NCBI RefSeq assembly: GCF_964355755.1
Contig: NC_092678.1
Coordinates: forward strand, 335,922-395,921
DNA from: Antedon mediterranea
Taxonomy: Eukaryota; Echinodermata; Crinoidea; Comatulida; Antedonidae
Length of the DNA stretch: 60,000 nucleotides
Reading direction: 5' to 3'
In this document: positions 18,316-28,244 of the stretch, piece by piece
Layout: each line of letters starts with the position of its first letter
Numbering within the stretch: position 1 is the stretch's first letter
The notes under the pieces: generated by a model
Databases searched by the model: none
Seen by the model: the letters and a program-made list of their open reading frames with translations, nothing else
Told to the model about the DNA's origin: nothing
Made by a program: the position numbers and the translations under genes

Positions 18316-18531
18316 CCCCTAAATGTTTGTCCCGGATTTGATGAAATTTCGTAATTTTTGGATCAATTCTTCTTCTTCCTCTGTAATTTCTAATAAAAAA
18401 AGTTATAATTGTAAAGTTAATAAAGACTATTCTTATACTTATTCTATTAAGCGTGCACCAGTTGCTGTGTAGGTTACAATTAAAAAACAGAGCATAAATA
18501 AGTTTATAAATAACTAAAGATTTAAATGTAC

Positions 18532-18659
18532 CTCCTCCTCCGCCACCACCACCACCACCTCGTCCGCCGCCACCATGACCTCCATCTCCTCCTCCTCCAC
18601 TATTATTCATTTCATCTCTAGGGATAGCTTTCTTTGCCTCAAAACATTCGTCACATACA
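18532..18659 (-). pseudogene. Second RRM2-end plus glycine-rich exon copy
   Basis: It encodes CDECFEAKKAIPRDEMNNSG and GGGDGGHGGGGRG before a donor at 18531. It duplicates 16681-16822, but the part upstream of KKAIPRDEM is replaced. The flanking bases 18654-18669 (CATACAGTACTGTATG) form a perfect 16-bp palindrome. Confidence 0.65.
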
Positions 18660-18829
18660 GTACTGTATGAATTTTCTTAACTGCAAATAAAAAATTGGAC
18701 ACTAGACCTAACAAATTTAAATTATCTATTTCATCTTTAGGGATAGCTTTCGTAGACCTACTATAATGAATAAAACTCCAATGATGATATTAACTATAGT
18801 AACAGTTAAATGTGTTACTTGACAAATAT

Positions 18830-19915
18830 GGCAACATATTTGAAGATTCATATGAAGGTATAAAACGTGAGCTGCTCACATAAATATCAAAGAAAATGTC
18901 ACCCGTGTCTATGTGAAAAAGAGGCCTTGCAAAAAGATCATCCTCTGCAGCAAGAAATTACAGAGGAAAGTTAAAAGAATATTGAGACAAATTACGGAAA
19001 GGTTAGTCTGTGGACATTCCACTTGAGAAAATATCCGGAAAGAAGCGTGGGTTCGCTTCTTGGTTTTGCTAACTTCCAAAAATCAACCATGGTAGACAAT
19101 ATGCATTGTTTTTTTAAGCCAGCATGCAACGCCATTAGACGTGCTGCATTTTTGCTCGTCGGGTGAGAGGAAGTGTCACCCAAATTCAGGTATATTCCAT
19201 ATTACTAAGGAATTGATTCCCTAAAAATGGCGACTACACGGCAAGAATAAAAATAAAATCACTGATTTTACTACGAAAGGAAGAAATATCAAAGAAAATG
19301 TCACCCCTGTCTATGTGAAAGCAAGGTTTGTCCCCTATGCTAACAAATTGAAAGTTGAAAGAGTTAAATAAGTTGGAAGAAAATAGTGTAATACTGTACA
19401 CAAAGTAAAACAAAGTGAATGGGCAACCCCAATTGGGCCTAAAATCAGATGGCACAGAATCTGTGGCAATTATAGTGTAACAAAAGTAACAAAGAATTAC
19501 CAGGGAACTCAATCCGCATTCAGACTAATGAAAGGTGGTCATCACTGCATGAACAGAGGTGGTATTTGCACAGAATCAGACACTAACATACAAAGATCTA
19601 GAGGTTTTGTATTTGTAACGTTTCAAAAAGGAAAGCATGGTAGATAAATGCATCCAGGATTACCATACGAGGGCACACTTCATTGACAAACGGAAAGTAC
19701 AAGTCAAAAGAGCAGTATCAAGAGAGGCGATTTTAAAAATATAAATCTCGTACAAGTTTTAAAAAATCTACCATGAGACCCTACGAAAATATTTTTCAAA
19801 ATATGGTGAAATTACGGACTATGTTAATTTTTTTCAGAGGTACGATGTTACTACTACTACACATTATGCCTAATTGCTATTGCAGAATTGCAGTTAACAT
19901 TAAATACAATTAAAT
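18830..19915 (+). pseudogene. Plus-strand hnRNP module: RRM2 piece, tail piece, RRM piece
   Basis: In order: QQEITEEKLKEY and SVDIPLEKISGKKRG (RRM2, 18940-19065, frameshifted); NYQGTQSAFRLMKGG and NRGG (tail exon, about 19495-19556); a TTTGCACAG acceptor; SDTNIQRSRGFVFVTFQK and VDKCIQDYHTRAHFIDKRK with VQVKRAVSRE (RNP1 half and linker, 19560-19725); and finally LRKYF.KYGEITDYVNFFQ (about 19755-19845). The order is not that of a gene. An inverted near-identical copy occupies 28245-29345 and again 31550-32650. Confidence 0.75.
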
Positions 19916-20011
19916 ACAAATACTGTAGTGCATATATCACAAATTTTGGGTTTATCACTTCCCTATATGTTCATACCATCTACTACATTAGGTAGTTTCA
20001 ATTTCAATTTC

Positions 20012-20220
20012 TGTTACGACCACTTTTGGCCTAGGCCGAAATACCTAAATAAATAGCAACAACGAGGCTTGGAACAAACAATAGTCGACACTCAGAGTAT
20101 TATGCAAAGAGCACGAGCTCCATTTATTTCCTTTCACGAAGCACAAAATACATAACAACACAATTATAGATACGTATGATACCGAGTGGTTGGTTTGCCT
20201 GGCCATCCGTACACATCACA
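20012..20220 (-). repeat. Single 3' LTR of the Gypsy remnant
   Basis: It starts TGTGATGTGT directly after the purine tract and ends CGTAACA, 209 bases, with an AATAAA signal inside. No second copy was found in the window, so the LTR ends rest on the TG/CA pattern and the PPT. Confidence 0.6.
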
Positions 20221-20269
20221 ACCTCCCCATTCTTATCGTCCTGCCTCGCTTCCAGTCTCAAGCACAGTT

Positions 20270-21091
20270 CTAACCGCAAGCGTCCTTAGCTGGCCCTGTC
20301 TCCTGAGTGACTCCCTTCTTTTTCACACACCCAGAACAGCTTTCCAAAATACCGCGCACCACCATGCTCCATTCTGATTTGTCCACTTGACCACCGGCGA
20401 CTTGATTCATTTGCATGTGACATGTGACACCTGACTCTACATTTAAGGAAGTGTCGCACTTTGTCTTTTTGATATCTTCACCTGGGTTATAAAATTCTAG
20501 ATTTGACATGAATGTCCCCTCTAAATCTAATCCATCGTTATCGGACATTCTATCTTCAATTTTCTGTGTCATTGCACGTGTTACAGCGCAGGCGGGGTAT
20601 TCCCAACCATTGTCGGGCGTACCAGTTTCACATAGCATATTAGACTTTTGTAGTGTGGAAGTTAAATTATCGTTAATCATTAATTCAGGTAACACCCTAC
20701 CGCCAGCCAAATCATTACCCAAAAGCATATCAATTCCCTCTACTGGAAGCTCCGGTACAACACCTATTATCGCTTCCCCTTTAACTAATTCAGAATCAAT
20801 TATTACTTTGTGTAACGGGACATTAATAACATTCATCCCCACACCTCGAATTAACGCGGTCATACTCGTAGAACTACTTTTACCGAAAGAAAGAGCTCCC
20901 TCCAACATCATAGATTTGGCACAGCATGTATCTCGCATGACCTTAATGCGTTTAAAGCAATCATCACCTTTTAGCGATACCCGTGCCTCTGACATAAATG
21001 GTGCAAAATTTTCATTAGTTTTATTACATTCAATTTGCTTATTTACTTTTGAAATGTTGTTGGTGTCCCCTTTTAATGTACTGTAGCACAT
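20270..21091 (-). pseudogene. Gypsy retropepsin-like protease region, active site altered
   Basis: A 273-codon frame covers the gag-protease junction. VMRDTCCAKSMMLEGALSF lies where elements of this type have RDTG(A/C).QS, so the catalytic Asp-Thr-Gly reads Asp-Thr-Cys. Downstream, GVVPELPVEGIDMLLGNDLA matches the conserved LPV.G...LLGNDLAGG block that follows the protease in SCAN-Gag Gypsy elements. The frame ends at 20270, where RT should begin. Loss of the glycine and of the rest of Pol argue that it is dead. Confidence 0.7.
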
Positions 21092-22271
21092 CCTACTGGA
21101 AGAGAAGATTTGTTACTATAGTTATTTGAGTTACGTTTGAGAAAATAACATTGAGACATAACATGTCCTGGTTTTTTGCAATGGTAACATGTTAATACCT
21201 TAGGCTTATCCCAACGCTTACTCTTAAACGGACTCTGTCTCTTAGTATCAGATACCCGTTTGTAATCACTTGGTTTATCCTCATGGTTAGGATTATTTAT
21301 GTTTATCGCACTTAATTTATGAGTCAATGCATAGTCATCGGCATATACTGCTGCGTCTTTTAATGTATCAATTTTACGTTCATCAAGGTGAATTTTAATA
21401 TCAACATGAATGCACCTTTTAAATTCTTCTATTAACATCATTTGCTTTAAATTATCATAATTCAATTCTACATCTTTAGAACTAACCCATCTATCAAACA
21501 TTTGCTCTTTAACTCTGGCAAACTCCACATGCGTTTGTTCACACTGTATCCTCGCATCTCTAAATCTTTGTCGATAAGCTTCTGGCACAAGTTCGTAAGC
21601 ACTGAGCACTGCTTTCTTCACTATTTCATAATCACTACATTCGTGAAGGGGTAGAGCCGAATAAATTTCACGTGCTTTCCCTATGAAAACACTCTGTAAC
21701 AGAAGGGTCCACTTTTCTTTCGGCCACTTCATACTGTACGCAATTTTTTCAAAGTGTTGAAAATATTTATCAACTTCGGTTTCCTGAAATTTTGGAACAA
21801 GCCTAATGTGTTTAGACGCATTGAAAGCATCAGGCGCACTAGCAACATTTACTTTTCCTTCTCTCTCTCTCTCTCAATAATGTCTCTTTCAATTTGGTAC
21901 TGCAATTTCGCAAGCTCTAACTCTACATCTGCTTTTTGCTTTGCCCTCTCCATTTCCATTTCCATCATCATTCTCTCTTTATCAATTTCCATCTTAGCCA
22001 TTTGTAACTCTAATCCTTTCAATTTTACAGCTTCACTCTCTACTTCCTCAACCACAATCACTTCCTTTAAACATGATTCTTCTAAGTATTCTTCTCTTAC
22101 AAGGGTTTCAATTAAATTATTTTTAACAACTTGTTTTCTCGTAGACTGTTTTAAATGCAGATCAAAATACCTTCCCAACGCCAACAAATCTGGCTTTTTT
22201 AACGTATTAAATTTTTCCCAGGAAACACACTCTGCAAGGTATTTTTCAGCCTCAAACTCCATTATAAACAA
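21073..22271 (-). pseudogene. Gypsy Gag with SCAN-like domain and CCHC knuckle, frameshifted
   Basis: The N-terminal 140 codons (ATG at 22271) include KWEKFNTLKK-type and KQSTRKQVVKNNLIETLV helices and a long charged coiled coil. The frame breaks in a (GA)n tract at about 21858-21878. The continuation encodes the capsid-like SCAN segment (MKWPKEKWTLLLQSVFIGKA, YELVPEAYRQRFRD, ADDYALTHK) and a zinc knuckle CYHCKKPGHVMSQC, ending near 21073. Gag packages element RNA. The microsatellite slip separates the two halves. Confidence 0.8.
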
Positions 22272-22348
22272 ATGGTTAAGAAAAAATTACAATAGTGTAG
22301 CAGTGATTGTTTGTTCCAAACCCCGAGTGAGTCTAACAACTCCGGTTT

Positions 22349-22366
22349 TCCCGGACGAGCCCCCAA
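22349..22366 (-). promoter_or_regulatory. tRNA-Pro-type primer binding site
   Basis: The minus strand reads TTGGGGGCTCGTCCGGGA, matching the primer site complementary to the 3' end of tRNA-Pro used by many Gypsy-like and gammaretrovirus-type elements. It marks where the lost 5' LTR should end. Confidence 0.75.
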
Positions 22367-22375
22367 TTTCTGTAC

Positions 22376-22672
22376 TTAAAGGCTCTCTTTTTCTACTTTT
22401 GGGTTCACACATTCCTCTCGAGAGACCGCTCTCTTAACATGAACCGTTTTACTGTTCAGACAATGTCCTGTCGTTTGGGAATCCTCCATGCACTTATCCA
22501 CCATGCTTGCTTTTCTTAACGATACAAACCCAAATCCTCGGCTTTTTTTTGTATGGGGATATCTCACGATGAAATAATCAATAATTTCCCCATATTTGGA
22601 GAAATACTGTCTCGACGTCATCATTTGTTTCATAATCAAGACCTCCAACAAATATTTTTTTGAGTTGTGGGT
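22376..22672 (-). pseudogene. hnRNP-like RRM1, most complete copy, split by the Gypsy element
   Basis: It encodes KKIFVGGLDYETND, then after a 2-base loss near 22613 QYFSKYGEIIDYF, RYPHTKKSRGFGFVSLRKAS and MVDKCMEDSQTTGHCLNSKT with VHVKRAVSREE. RNP2, RNP1 and the RAVSRE linker are all present. No intron separates HTKK from SRGFGF, unlike the copy at 2424. The upstream start (MVGVTENEENPQLKK, ATG at 27511) lies across the inserted Gypsy element at 27484-27511. After the linker the frame runs on to ECVNPKVEKESL-stop. RRM1 of hnRNP A/B proteins binds RNA, but this copy is frameshifted and interrupted. Confidence 0.8.
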
Positions 22673-22919
22673 TGTGATGTTATGTCTTTGTTTGTACACA
22701 ACAATATAATATATAAATGAACGAAGACGTTAGTTTGGTTTGGTAGATGTTTATTGTAGCTCAGCAATATAGCAAGTGGTTATGAAACATTAGTTATCAT
22801 TACTAATACCTCTGGTATGTGGTTGTCATGGCTATGAGGATAGCTAACCTAGATACCAGTAAGGTGTGTGGACCTGTTGAACCTGTAAGTTCAGTCACTT
22901 GTAATGTAATATCATTACA
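22673..22919 (-). repeat. 3' LTR of the 4.8-kb Gypsy element
   Basis: 247 bases, in plus sense TGTGATGTTATG to ATCATTACA, identical by eye to 27232-27478. Confidence 0.95.
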
Positions 22920-22940
22920 TCTTCCCTCTTTTGAAAGTTA
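22920..22940 (-). promoter_or_regulatory. Polypurine tract
   Basis: On the minus strand CAAAAGAGGGAAGA runs into the LTR start TGTAATG. It primes plus-strand DNA synthesis in LTR elements. Confidence 0.8.
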
Positions 22941-23115
22941 AAATATTTTTCTTAGTATTCTTTTAAATCCGTTATTTATGTATCCATAGTTCATGCATAA
23001 GATTTCAAGAGTATTATACTTAGATTTTTTTTTTTAAATATTTTTATCTTGTTATTTAAATTTATTTATGTACATGCTAGCATTATTCATAAGTCGTTGC
23101 ATAATTGTCTATACA
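22941..23115. other. Noncoding 3' region of the Gypsy element
   Basis: AT-rich stretch between the end of Pol and the purine tract. There is no envelope-like frame. Confidence 0.5.
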
Positions 23116-24790
23116 TTATATTTTGTCTGTAACATAGTCGTCTAAGTATGCTGGTCGTCGGGCTTGACGTCGTGGTCGGTTTTGATCGATAGTTTTACCA
23201 TTTCTGTCATTTGTAACCGGTACGTCGTCATCCGAGTCATAGTCGTCATTGTCATATCTGTCAATGGATGGTATTGGCATGATGTGCCTTCTGTTCCGTC
23301 TATAGATATCATTTCCACATTTCACAAGATAAGATTTATGAGGTAGTGATTTGTGAATTGTTCCAACTTTGTTCCACAACTTAGATGTTGTATCATATAC
23401 AGTACTTTAACTTTCTGTCCGTATTGTATGGTTTCTAGAGTTTTTGAATGTTTGTTATAGTTCTGCGCTTGTTTTTGCTTTAGCTCATCCTTCTTTTCCT
23501 TTAATTCAATAAGTTTTGGTTTTAGCGCTGACTCATTAACTGGGAGGTTTGATCTGATTTTCCTTGAGAACATCATTTCTGCTTGACTAAGTCCATGCTC
23601 GAGTGGTGTAGCACGATATATCTGTAGTGCTAAGTATATATCTTCCTTTGTCTCTGTACATTTCTTGATAATTTGTTTGACTATCTTTACTGCATTTTCA
23701 GCTTGTCCATTTGACTGCGCAAAATATGGACTGGAAGTTGTATGTTCAAAGTTCCATTCGTTGGTGAATTTCCGAAATTCTTCACTGACGAATTGTGGTC
23801 CATTATCAGAAAAGAGTACAAATGGTGTACCATGTATCGCAAACCATGATTTCAGTATGTTGATTACAGCTGCTGAAGATGAACTTGTTAGTTGACGAAC
23901 TTCAATGTATTGAGAATAATAGTCAACACATGTGATATAATTGTTATTGTTTACCGTGAAAAGATCAATCCCAATTTTCTGCCATGGTTGGGTGTTATCG
24001 GCTGCATATATCATTGGTTCCTTTGGTTGCATTGGTTGGTGTTTCTGGCATGTCGGACAAGATTTTACTTTGTCATCTATGTCCTTGTTGATGTTTGGCC
24101 AGAATATTACTTGTCTAGCCCGTCTCCTGCATTTTTCGATACCCAAGTGTCCAGTATGGATTTGCTTAAGCATGTCCTTTGTCATTTTAGCAGGTATTAC
24201 GATTCGATCACCTTTGAATACGAGATCGCCTTTTATTGATAGCTCATCACGATAATTCCAGTAATCTCGTGTTGCTGGGTGGCATTTGTTTCGCTTGTTA
24301 GGCCATCCTTGTTGAATTGTGCGATTCAGTTCTCTTATTGCTTCATCGTTGCCTGACTCAACTTCAATTTCCTTGAGTTTTTTGTCAGTAGTAGGTAGCG
24401 CTGCAATTATTGATTGTACATACATATCAATGAAATCATTAAATTGTTGCTCTGACGACAGTTGGTATGTCGCGTCAACTGCTCGTGAAAGAGTATCCGC
24501 TGTTTGGAGTGATTTTCCAGGTACATAGATTATCTTTATGTCGTACTTTTGCAGTCGCAATCGCATTCTTTGGAGACGAAGAGGTCCATCAGCTAGCGGT
24601 TTCGAGAAAATTGATACAAGTGGCTTGTGATCAGTCTCGCATATAACTGATTGTCCATAAAGAAATTGGTGGAACCTTTCACATGCAAACATTGTGGCTA
24701 GGCACTCTTTTTCAATTTGTGCGTACCTTGTTTCTGCTGAGGTCATTGCTCTTGAGGCATATGCTATTGGCGCCCATCTACAGTACCGGA
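23116..24790 (-). pseudogene. Gypsy RNase H end and integrase
   Basis: From about 24780 the frame encodes the RNase H C-half (PIAYASRAMTSAETRYAQIE, ETDHKPL) and then a full integrase core. There is an HHCC zinc domain (HTGH ... CPTC), catalytic Asp in GIDLF, Asp in SDNGPQF and Glu in NGQAENAVK, and a Lys-rich C-terminal segment (KPKLIELKEKKDELKQKQAQ). The frame then shifts near 23380, and the last 88 codons (23379-23116) carry an acidic DNDDYDSDDD run and RRQARRPAYLDDYVTDKI. DDE residues are intact. The RNase H start is replaced by foreign DNA. Confidence 0.9.
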
Positions 24791-25205
24791 CAGAATTATT
24801 GCAGATTTTGAATGCATTCAACGCATTGTTAAAGTGTTGACAACGCGTTGAAACTGCGTTGTCCGTTGGCATTGAAAGTGTTGAGTTCGTTGAACTGTTT
24901 ATTCAACCAACACAATGTGTTGCGTTGAGTTTGCGTTGAAATAACGAACAATCGGATTCGTATGGTATTTACAGATTGCCAGTGTGTATTAGTAGTAGTA
25001 GTAATAGTATAAAATACAGTATTACAAATATTTAAGAAAACAAACATAATGTGTATTTTTCCGCGGAAACCTAGCTTAATATATTACACTAGGCTAGGCC
25101 TACTACTAACGAGTAGGCCCCGTGTGTATATGAGCCGCGTCTGCCATCGCAGTTAAAAGTAGTGGTCATGTCCTTAATTATGCCTATATTAACTGGAGTA
25201 TTAAA
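24790..25205. other. About 400 bases of foreign DNA replacing RT/RNase H sequence
   Basis: Between RT (TNMPQPSTK) and RNase H (PIAYASRAM) lies AT-rich noncoding DNA with repeated CGTTGAA / GCGTTG phrases (24815-24945) and a TAGTAGTAG run. The RT thumb and first RNase H Asp are missing, so the piece substitutes for coding sequence rather than simply adding to it. No TIR or TSD was seen. Confidence 0.6.
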
Positions 25206-26229
25206 TACCAAAGTTAAGCTTGGTTGAGGGTTGTGGCATATTTGTTATTGCCTTAATTTTCTCTGGATCTGGCTTTATGCCTTTATCTGTCAGTAAATCA
25301 CCAAGGAATACAACTTGCTTGACACAGAACTCACATTTTCGTTTGTTTAGCTTTATGCCATTCTTCTCTATGATGTCAAGTACTTGGCTTAATTTGTCTA
25401 TGTTCTTCAATTGTTTTAGAGGATATTATGATGTCATCTTGCATTGAGTTTACTCGTGGTATGTTTTCCAACAAGTTCCCAATTGCCACTTGGAACCCTT
25501 CGCTTGCGCAGTTAATTCCAAATGGTAAACGTTTGAAGATGTAACGTCCCACAGGTGTAATAAAGCATGTTAGTTGAGCACTTTCGTCATTGAGAGGTTG
25601 CTGCCAATATCCTGATGTGAAATCTAGTTTTGTAAAAAATTTAGCATCAGCGAATTCGGCCATAATTTCTTCCCTCGACGGTAGCTTGAAGTGTTCACGC
25701 TTTATGGCTTTATTGAGATTTCTAGGGTCAAGGCATAGGCGAATGTCACCATTCCGTTTGTTCACGGTAACGATGTTGCTTACCCATTCAGTTGGTTCCT
25801 GAATTTTTTCTATCACACCAAGCTGTTCCATGCGATCAAGTTCCATTTTAACTTTATCTCTTATCTTGAAGGGTATTTTCCGACAAGGACTTTGAACTGG
25901 TGGAATCGATTTGTCAGTGTGTATGTGATACTTCCTTGGTAAGCACCCAAGACCTTTGAAGACATTATCGTGTTTGTTTACAATATCTTGTACATGATGA
26001 ATGCCGTTAGTGGTGTTTCGTTCCACTGTATTCAGTGACGCTTCCTCAAAGTTTGGTATTATTAGTTGTAGCTGCAAACATGTATCGGCACTTAATAGTG
26101 GTTTATAATTTGTCAATTTGTCATCAACTATGTATACTGCAAATGTTCCTTTACGATCCTTACTGTACGCTATGTCCAGGTTGCATTTGCCTAAAATTGG
26201 GATAGCAGCATCAGAGTAGCTTTTGACTG
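25206..26229 (-). pseudogene. Gypsy reverse transcriptase, truncated
   Basis: The strand encodes the protease tail (DAAIPILGKCNLDIAYSK), the RT entry PCRKIPFKIRDKV, motif A KLDFTSGYWQQPL, motif B RLPFGINCASEGF and motif C SMQDDIII, where Met replaces the usual aromatic residue before x-D-D. A frameshift near 25390 leads to NKRKCEFCVKQVVFLGDLLT, the GIKPDPEKI helix, and then a breakpoint at about 25205. The protease active-site segment upstream is missing: LDINHSS stands where LDTGA is expected. Confidence 0.85.
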
Positions 26230-26235
26230 GCGTAC

Positions 26236-27056
26236 TTACGGGAATGAGGAGTGGTTTATGTCAAGTTGACAGAAAAATCCATGGGAGGGTTTTGAAATGG
26301 CGTTACACTCTATTTCAATTGTGCTCAATAGAAAGGTTTCCTCCTCAGATTCAGATTCTGATGCTACAACCACATTCGCTCTTTTAAAGCTTTTGCTGCG
26401 ATACTTTTGTTTATCATCTTTTGCGTGTTTCTTTGCGTAGCTTGTTTTCGTTGTGCAGCATTTTCCGAAGTGATTGCGCCCGTTGCATTTGTCACATATT
26501 TTACCAAATGCTGGACATGATTTTGGTCCATGTTTTGTGGCGCACCTTCTACAGTCAAAGTGTTTAGTAGTGCTCCTTTTTGAGTTACTATGATTATTCA
26601 TGCTCAATGCATTTAGTTGACTTGCCGATGCTTGCAACGTGTCATCACTAACTTCTTGATTTTGTGCAATGCTGATTGCCTTGTCCAGGGTTAGATTGTC
26701 CCCTTCATCCATACACTTTTCCTTGACTCTGGGATGAATGGCTCTCAGTACAATAGCATCGCGCAACATCCTTTCCTCTAGATCGCCATATTTAAAACCC
26801 CAATCAGCATCTCGTTTTCTGCAGGTATTGCTGCTTGGTCACCATTTTCGGGCTGAGCTGCGGCCCATACAAATGTCCCATATATTTCTCGTCCACGGTC
26901 CCCAATATAAGTCATTAAATAGTTAACTTTTTGTATTTCCGTCTTTGCGTCTAAAGGACCATCAAACGTGAATTGACAGTGTTGTTTGAACCGTTTAAAT
27001 TCTCTCAACAAATCTGGTGATGCCCAGTCCATTGCTGGTTTATTCTTGTCGGCCAT
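26236..27056 (-). pseudogene. Gypsy Gag with CxxC-type knuckles, frameshifted
   Basis: The start MADKNKPAMDWASPDLLREF is followed by a capsid-like helix set (KVNYLMTYIGDRGREIY). A frameshift or deletion near 26790 removes the middle of the capsid. The continuation encodes LEERMLRDAIVLRAIHPRVK, DEGDNLTLDKAISIAQ and a Cys/His-rich zone CRRCATKHGPKSCPAFGKIC then CDKCNGRNHFGKCC, typical of insect- and marine-type Gypsy Gag. It then runs to the damaged protease. Confidence 0.8.
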
Positions 27057-27213
27057 TGTTAATGTGTTATAAAATAAAGTTACTCACAGACCTTGATATT
27101 ATCCACTGAAGCAAGAAGAGTCCAAAGATCCGAAGAAAACAGAGGTCTAACTTCAATATGCCAATGGAAAAATTAATCCGATGATAACATAAAATATATC
27201 CACATTAAATTGG

Positions 27214-27231
27214 TTCGAATTTCTGACACCA
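27214..27231 (-). promoter_or_regulatory. Primer binding site of the 4.8-kb Gypsy element
   Basis: Directly after the 5' LTR the minus strand reads TGGTGTCAGAAATTCGAA, starting with the TGG that pairs with a tRNA CCA end. The tRNA identity is not clear to me. Confidence 0.7.
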
Positions 27232-27478
27232 TGTGATGTTATGTCTTTGTTTGTACACAACAATATAATATATAAATGAACGAAGACGTTAGTTTGGTTT
27301 GGTAGATGTTTATTGTAGCTCAGCAATATAGCAAGTGGTTATGAAACATTAGTTATCATTACTAATACCTCTGGTATGTGGTTGTCATGGCTATGAGGAT
27401 AGCTAACCTAGATACCAGTAAGGTGTGTGGACCTGTTGAACCTGTAAGTTCAGTCACTTGTAATGTAATATCATTACA
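27232..27478 (-). repeat. 5' LTR of the 4.8-kb Gypsy element
   Basis: 247 bases, identical by eye to 22673-22919, followed by the TSD TGGGT. Confidence 0.95.
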
Positions 27479-27483
27479 TGGGT

Positions 27484-27773
27484 TTTCTTCGTTTTCGGTT
27501 ACGCCTACCATGATTGTCTATATAAAGCAACCAACGTAAAGAAGTGGAAGTCTAAATCCAAGGGATTTCATTTTATTCAACGGAACTTAGACAGGACTTT
27601 GGGAAACTATTTTGCTCGACGTCATCATTTGTTTCATAATCAAGACCTCCCAACAAATATTTTTTTGAGTTGTGGGTTTTCTTCGTTTTCGGTTACGCCT
27701 ACCATGATTGTCTATATAAAGCAACCAACGTAAAGAAGTGGAAGTCTAAATCCAAGGGATTTCATTTTATTCA
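27484..27773 (-). pseudogene. hnRNP-like N-terminal exon start, duplicated in tandem
   Basis: Two start regions lie about 194 bases apart, with ATG at 27511 and 27705, each preceded by TTTATATAGACAATC. The first continues across the Gypsy element into 22672. The second encodes MVGVTENEENPQLKKIFVG, hits a one-base insertion (CTCCCAAC versus CTCCAAC) and ends at 27614 by joining the repeat phrase ending CTATTTTG. It preserves the empty Gypsy target. A third start, fused to a LINE, is at about 41143 (plus strand). Confidence 0.7.
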
Positions 27774-27877
27774 ACGGAACTTAGACAGGACTTTGGGAAA
27801 CTATTTTGATGGTCAAACAAATAAAGTGATAGTTCAGCAATGTCATCGGATGTAATATCTATGGATCTACGTGACTT

Positions 27878-28183
27878 TCAAATGAAATTACATGTAGAAA
27901 GTGTACTTAGCGTTTTGTCTGAACCATTCATTGTTCCGCCGGTGTGTGTCCCATCGCCATCTTGGGTCTCATCACAGTACTTGTTCTTGGCAGCTTCAAA
28001 TAATATCTTCCTTGCTTTTAGTAGCTCATTGATAGTGAAATTAGTGCTTAGAAGTGACTTTATTGGAATACTAGTGAATTTTTGATGTCTATGATGATTT
28101 TCTGTATCCTTAGATCGATTTCTGTTAAGAAACTCAGAGAGCCTGTGTAACGCACGTCTACGTTCAAAGCCAGTGTTCGATAG
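27878..28183 (-). other. Unrecognised 101-codon frame, copy 2
   Basis: Same frame as 200-505, with a Cys to Tyr and a Lys to Arg change but still open. Confidence 0.3.
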
Positions 28184-28244
28184 CTACTTGAATAATTTCA
28201 TTTACACCAAACATGTGAAGTTGGTATACCATTTAAGAACTATA

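Larger units (their letters stand above)
20012..22375 (-). mobile_element. Gypsy element remnant: PBS, gag, protease, PPT and one LTR
   Basis: Reading on the minus strand: a primer site at 22366-22349, gag from 22271, a protease-like region to 20270, a purine tract AAGAATGGGGAGGT at 20234-20221 and a TG...CA LTR at 20220-20012. RT, RNase H and integrase are missing between protease and purine tract, and the 5' LTR is missing, since RRM1 sequence abuts just upstream of the PBS. It is an internally deleted, non-autonomous piece. Confidence 0.8.
22673..27478 (-). mobile_element. LTR-complete Gypsy element, 4.8 kb, TSD TGGGT
   Basis: Two LTRs of 247 bases (22673-22919 and 27232-27478) appear identical and are flanked by TGGGT (22668-22672 and 27479-27483). 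The purine tract and primer site are in place. The empty target, GTTGTGGGTTTTCTTCG, survives at 27670-27686. Gag, RT, RNase H and integrase regions are recognisable on the minus strand, but each part of Gag-Pol except the integrase core is damaged. Confidence 0.95.

Noticed and set aside
16437-18659. A working minus-strand hnRNP gene
   Set aside because: RRM2-end exons lie upstream of RRM2-start exons, and RRM1 lies downstream of both. Several frameshifts are present. Individual exons are good but the order is wrong.
19234-19512. 92-codon frame MSSLVILCYFCYTII... (also at 28647 and 31952)
   Set aside because: It is antisense to an hnRNP tail fragment and identical only because the blocks are recent duplicates. 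The hnRNP frame on the other strand explains it.
21754-22437. 227-codon plus-strand frame rich in Ser and Ile
   Set aside because: It is the antisense shadow of Gypsy Gag on the minus strand.
27511-27535. TTTATATAG before the hnRNP ATG as a TATA promoter
   Set aside because: It lies only about 13-15 bases upstream of the ATG, too close for a usual transcription start with a 5' UTR. It is more likely leader sequence.
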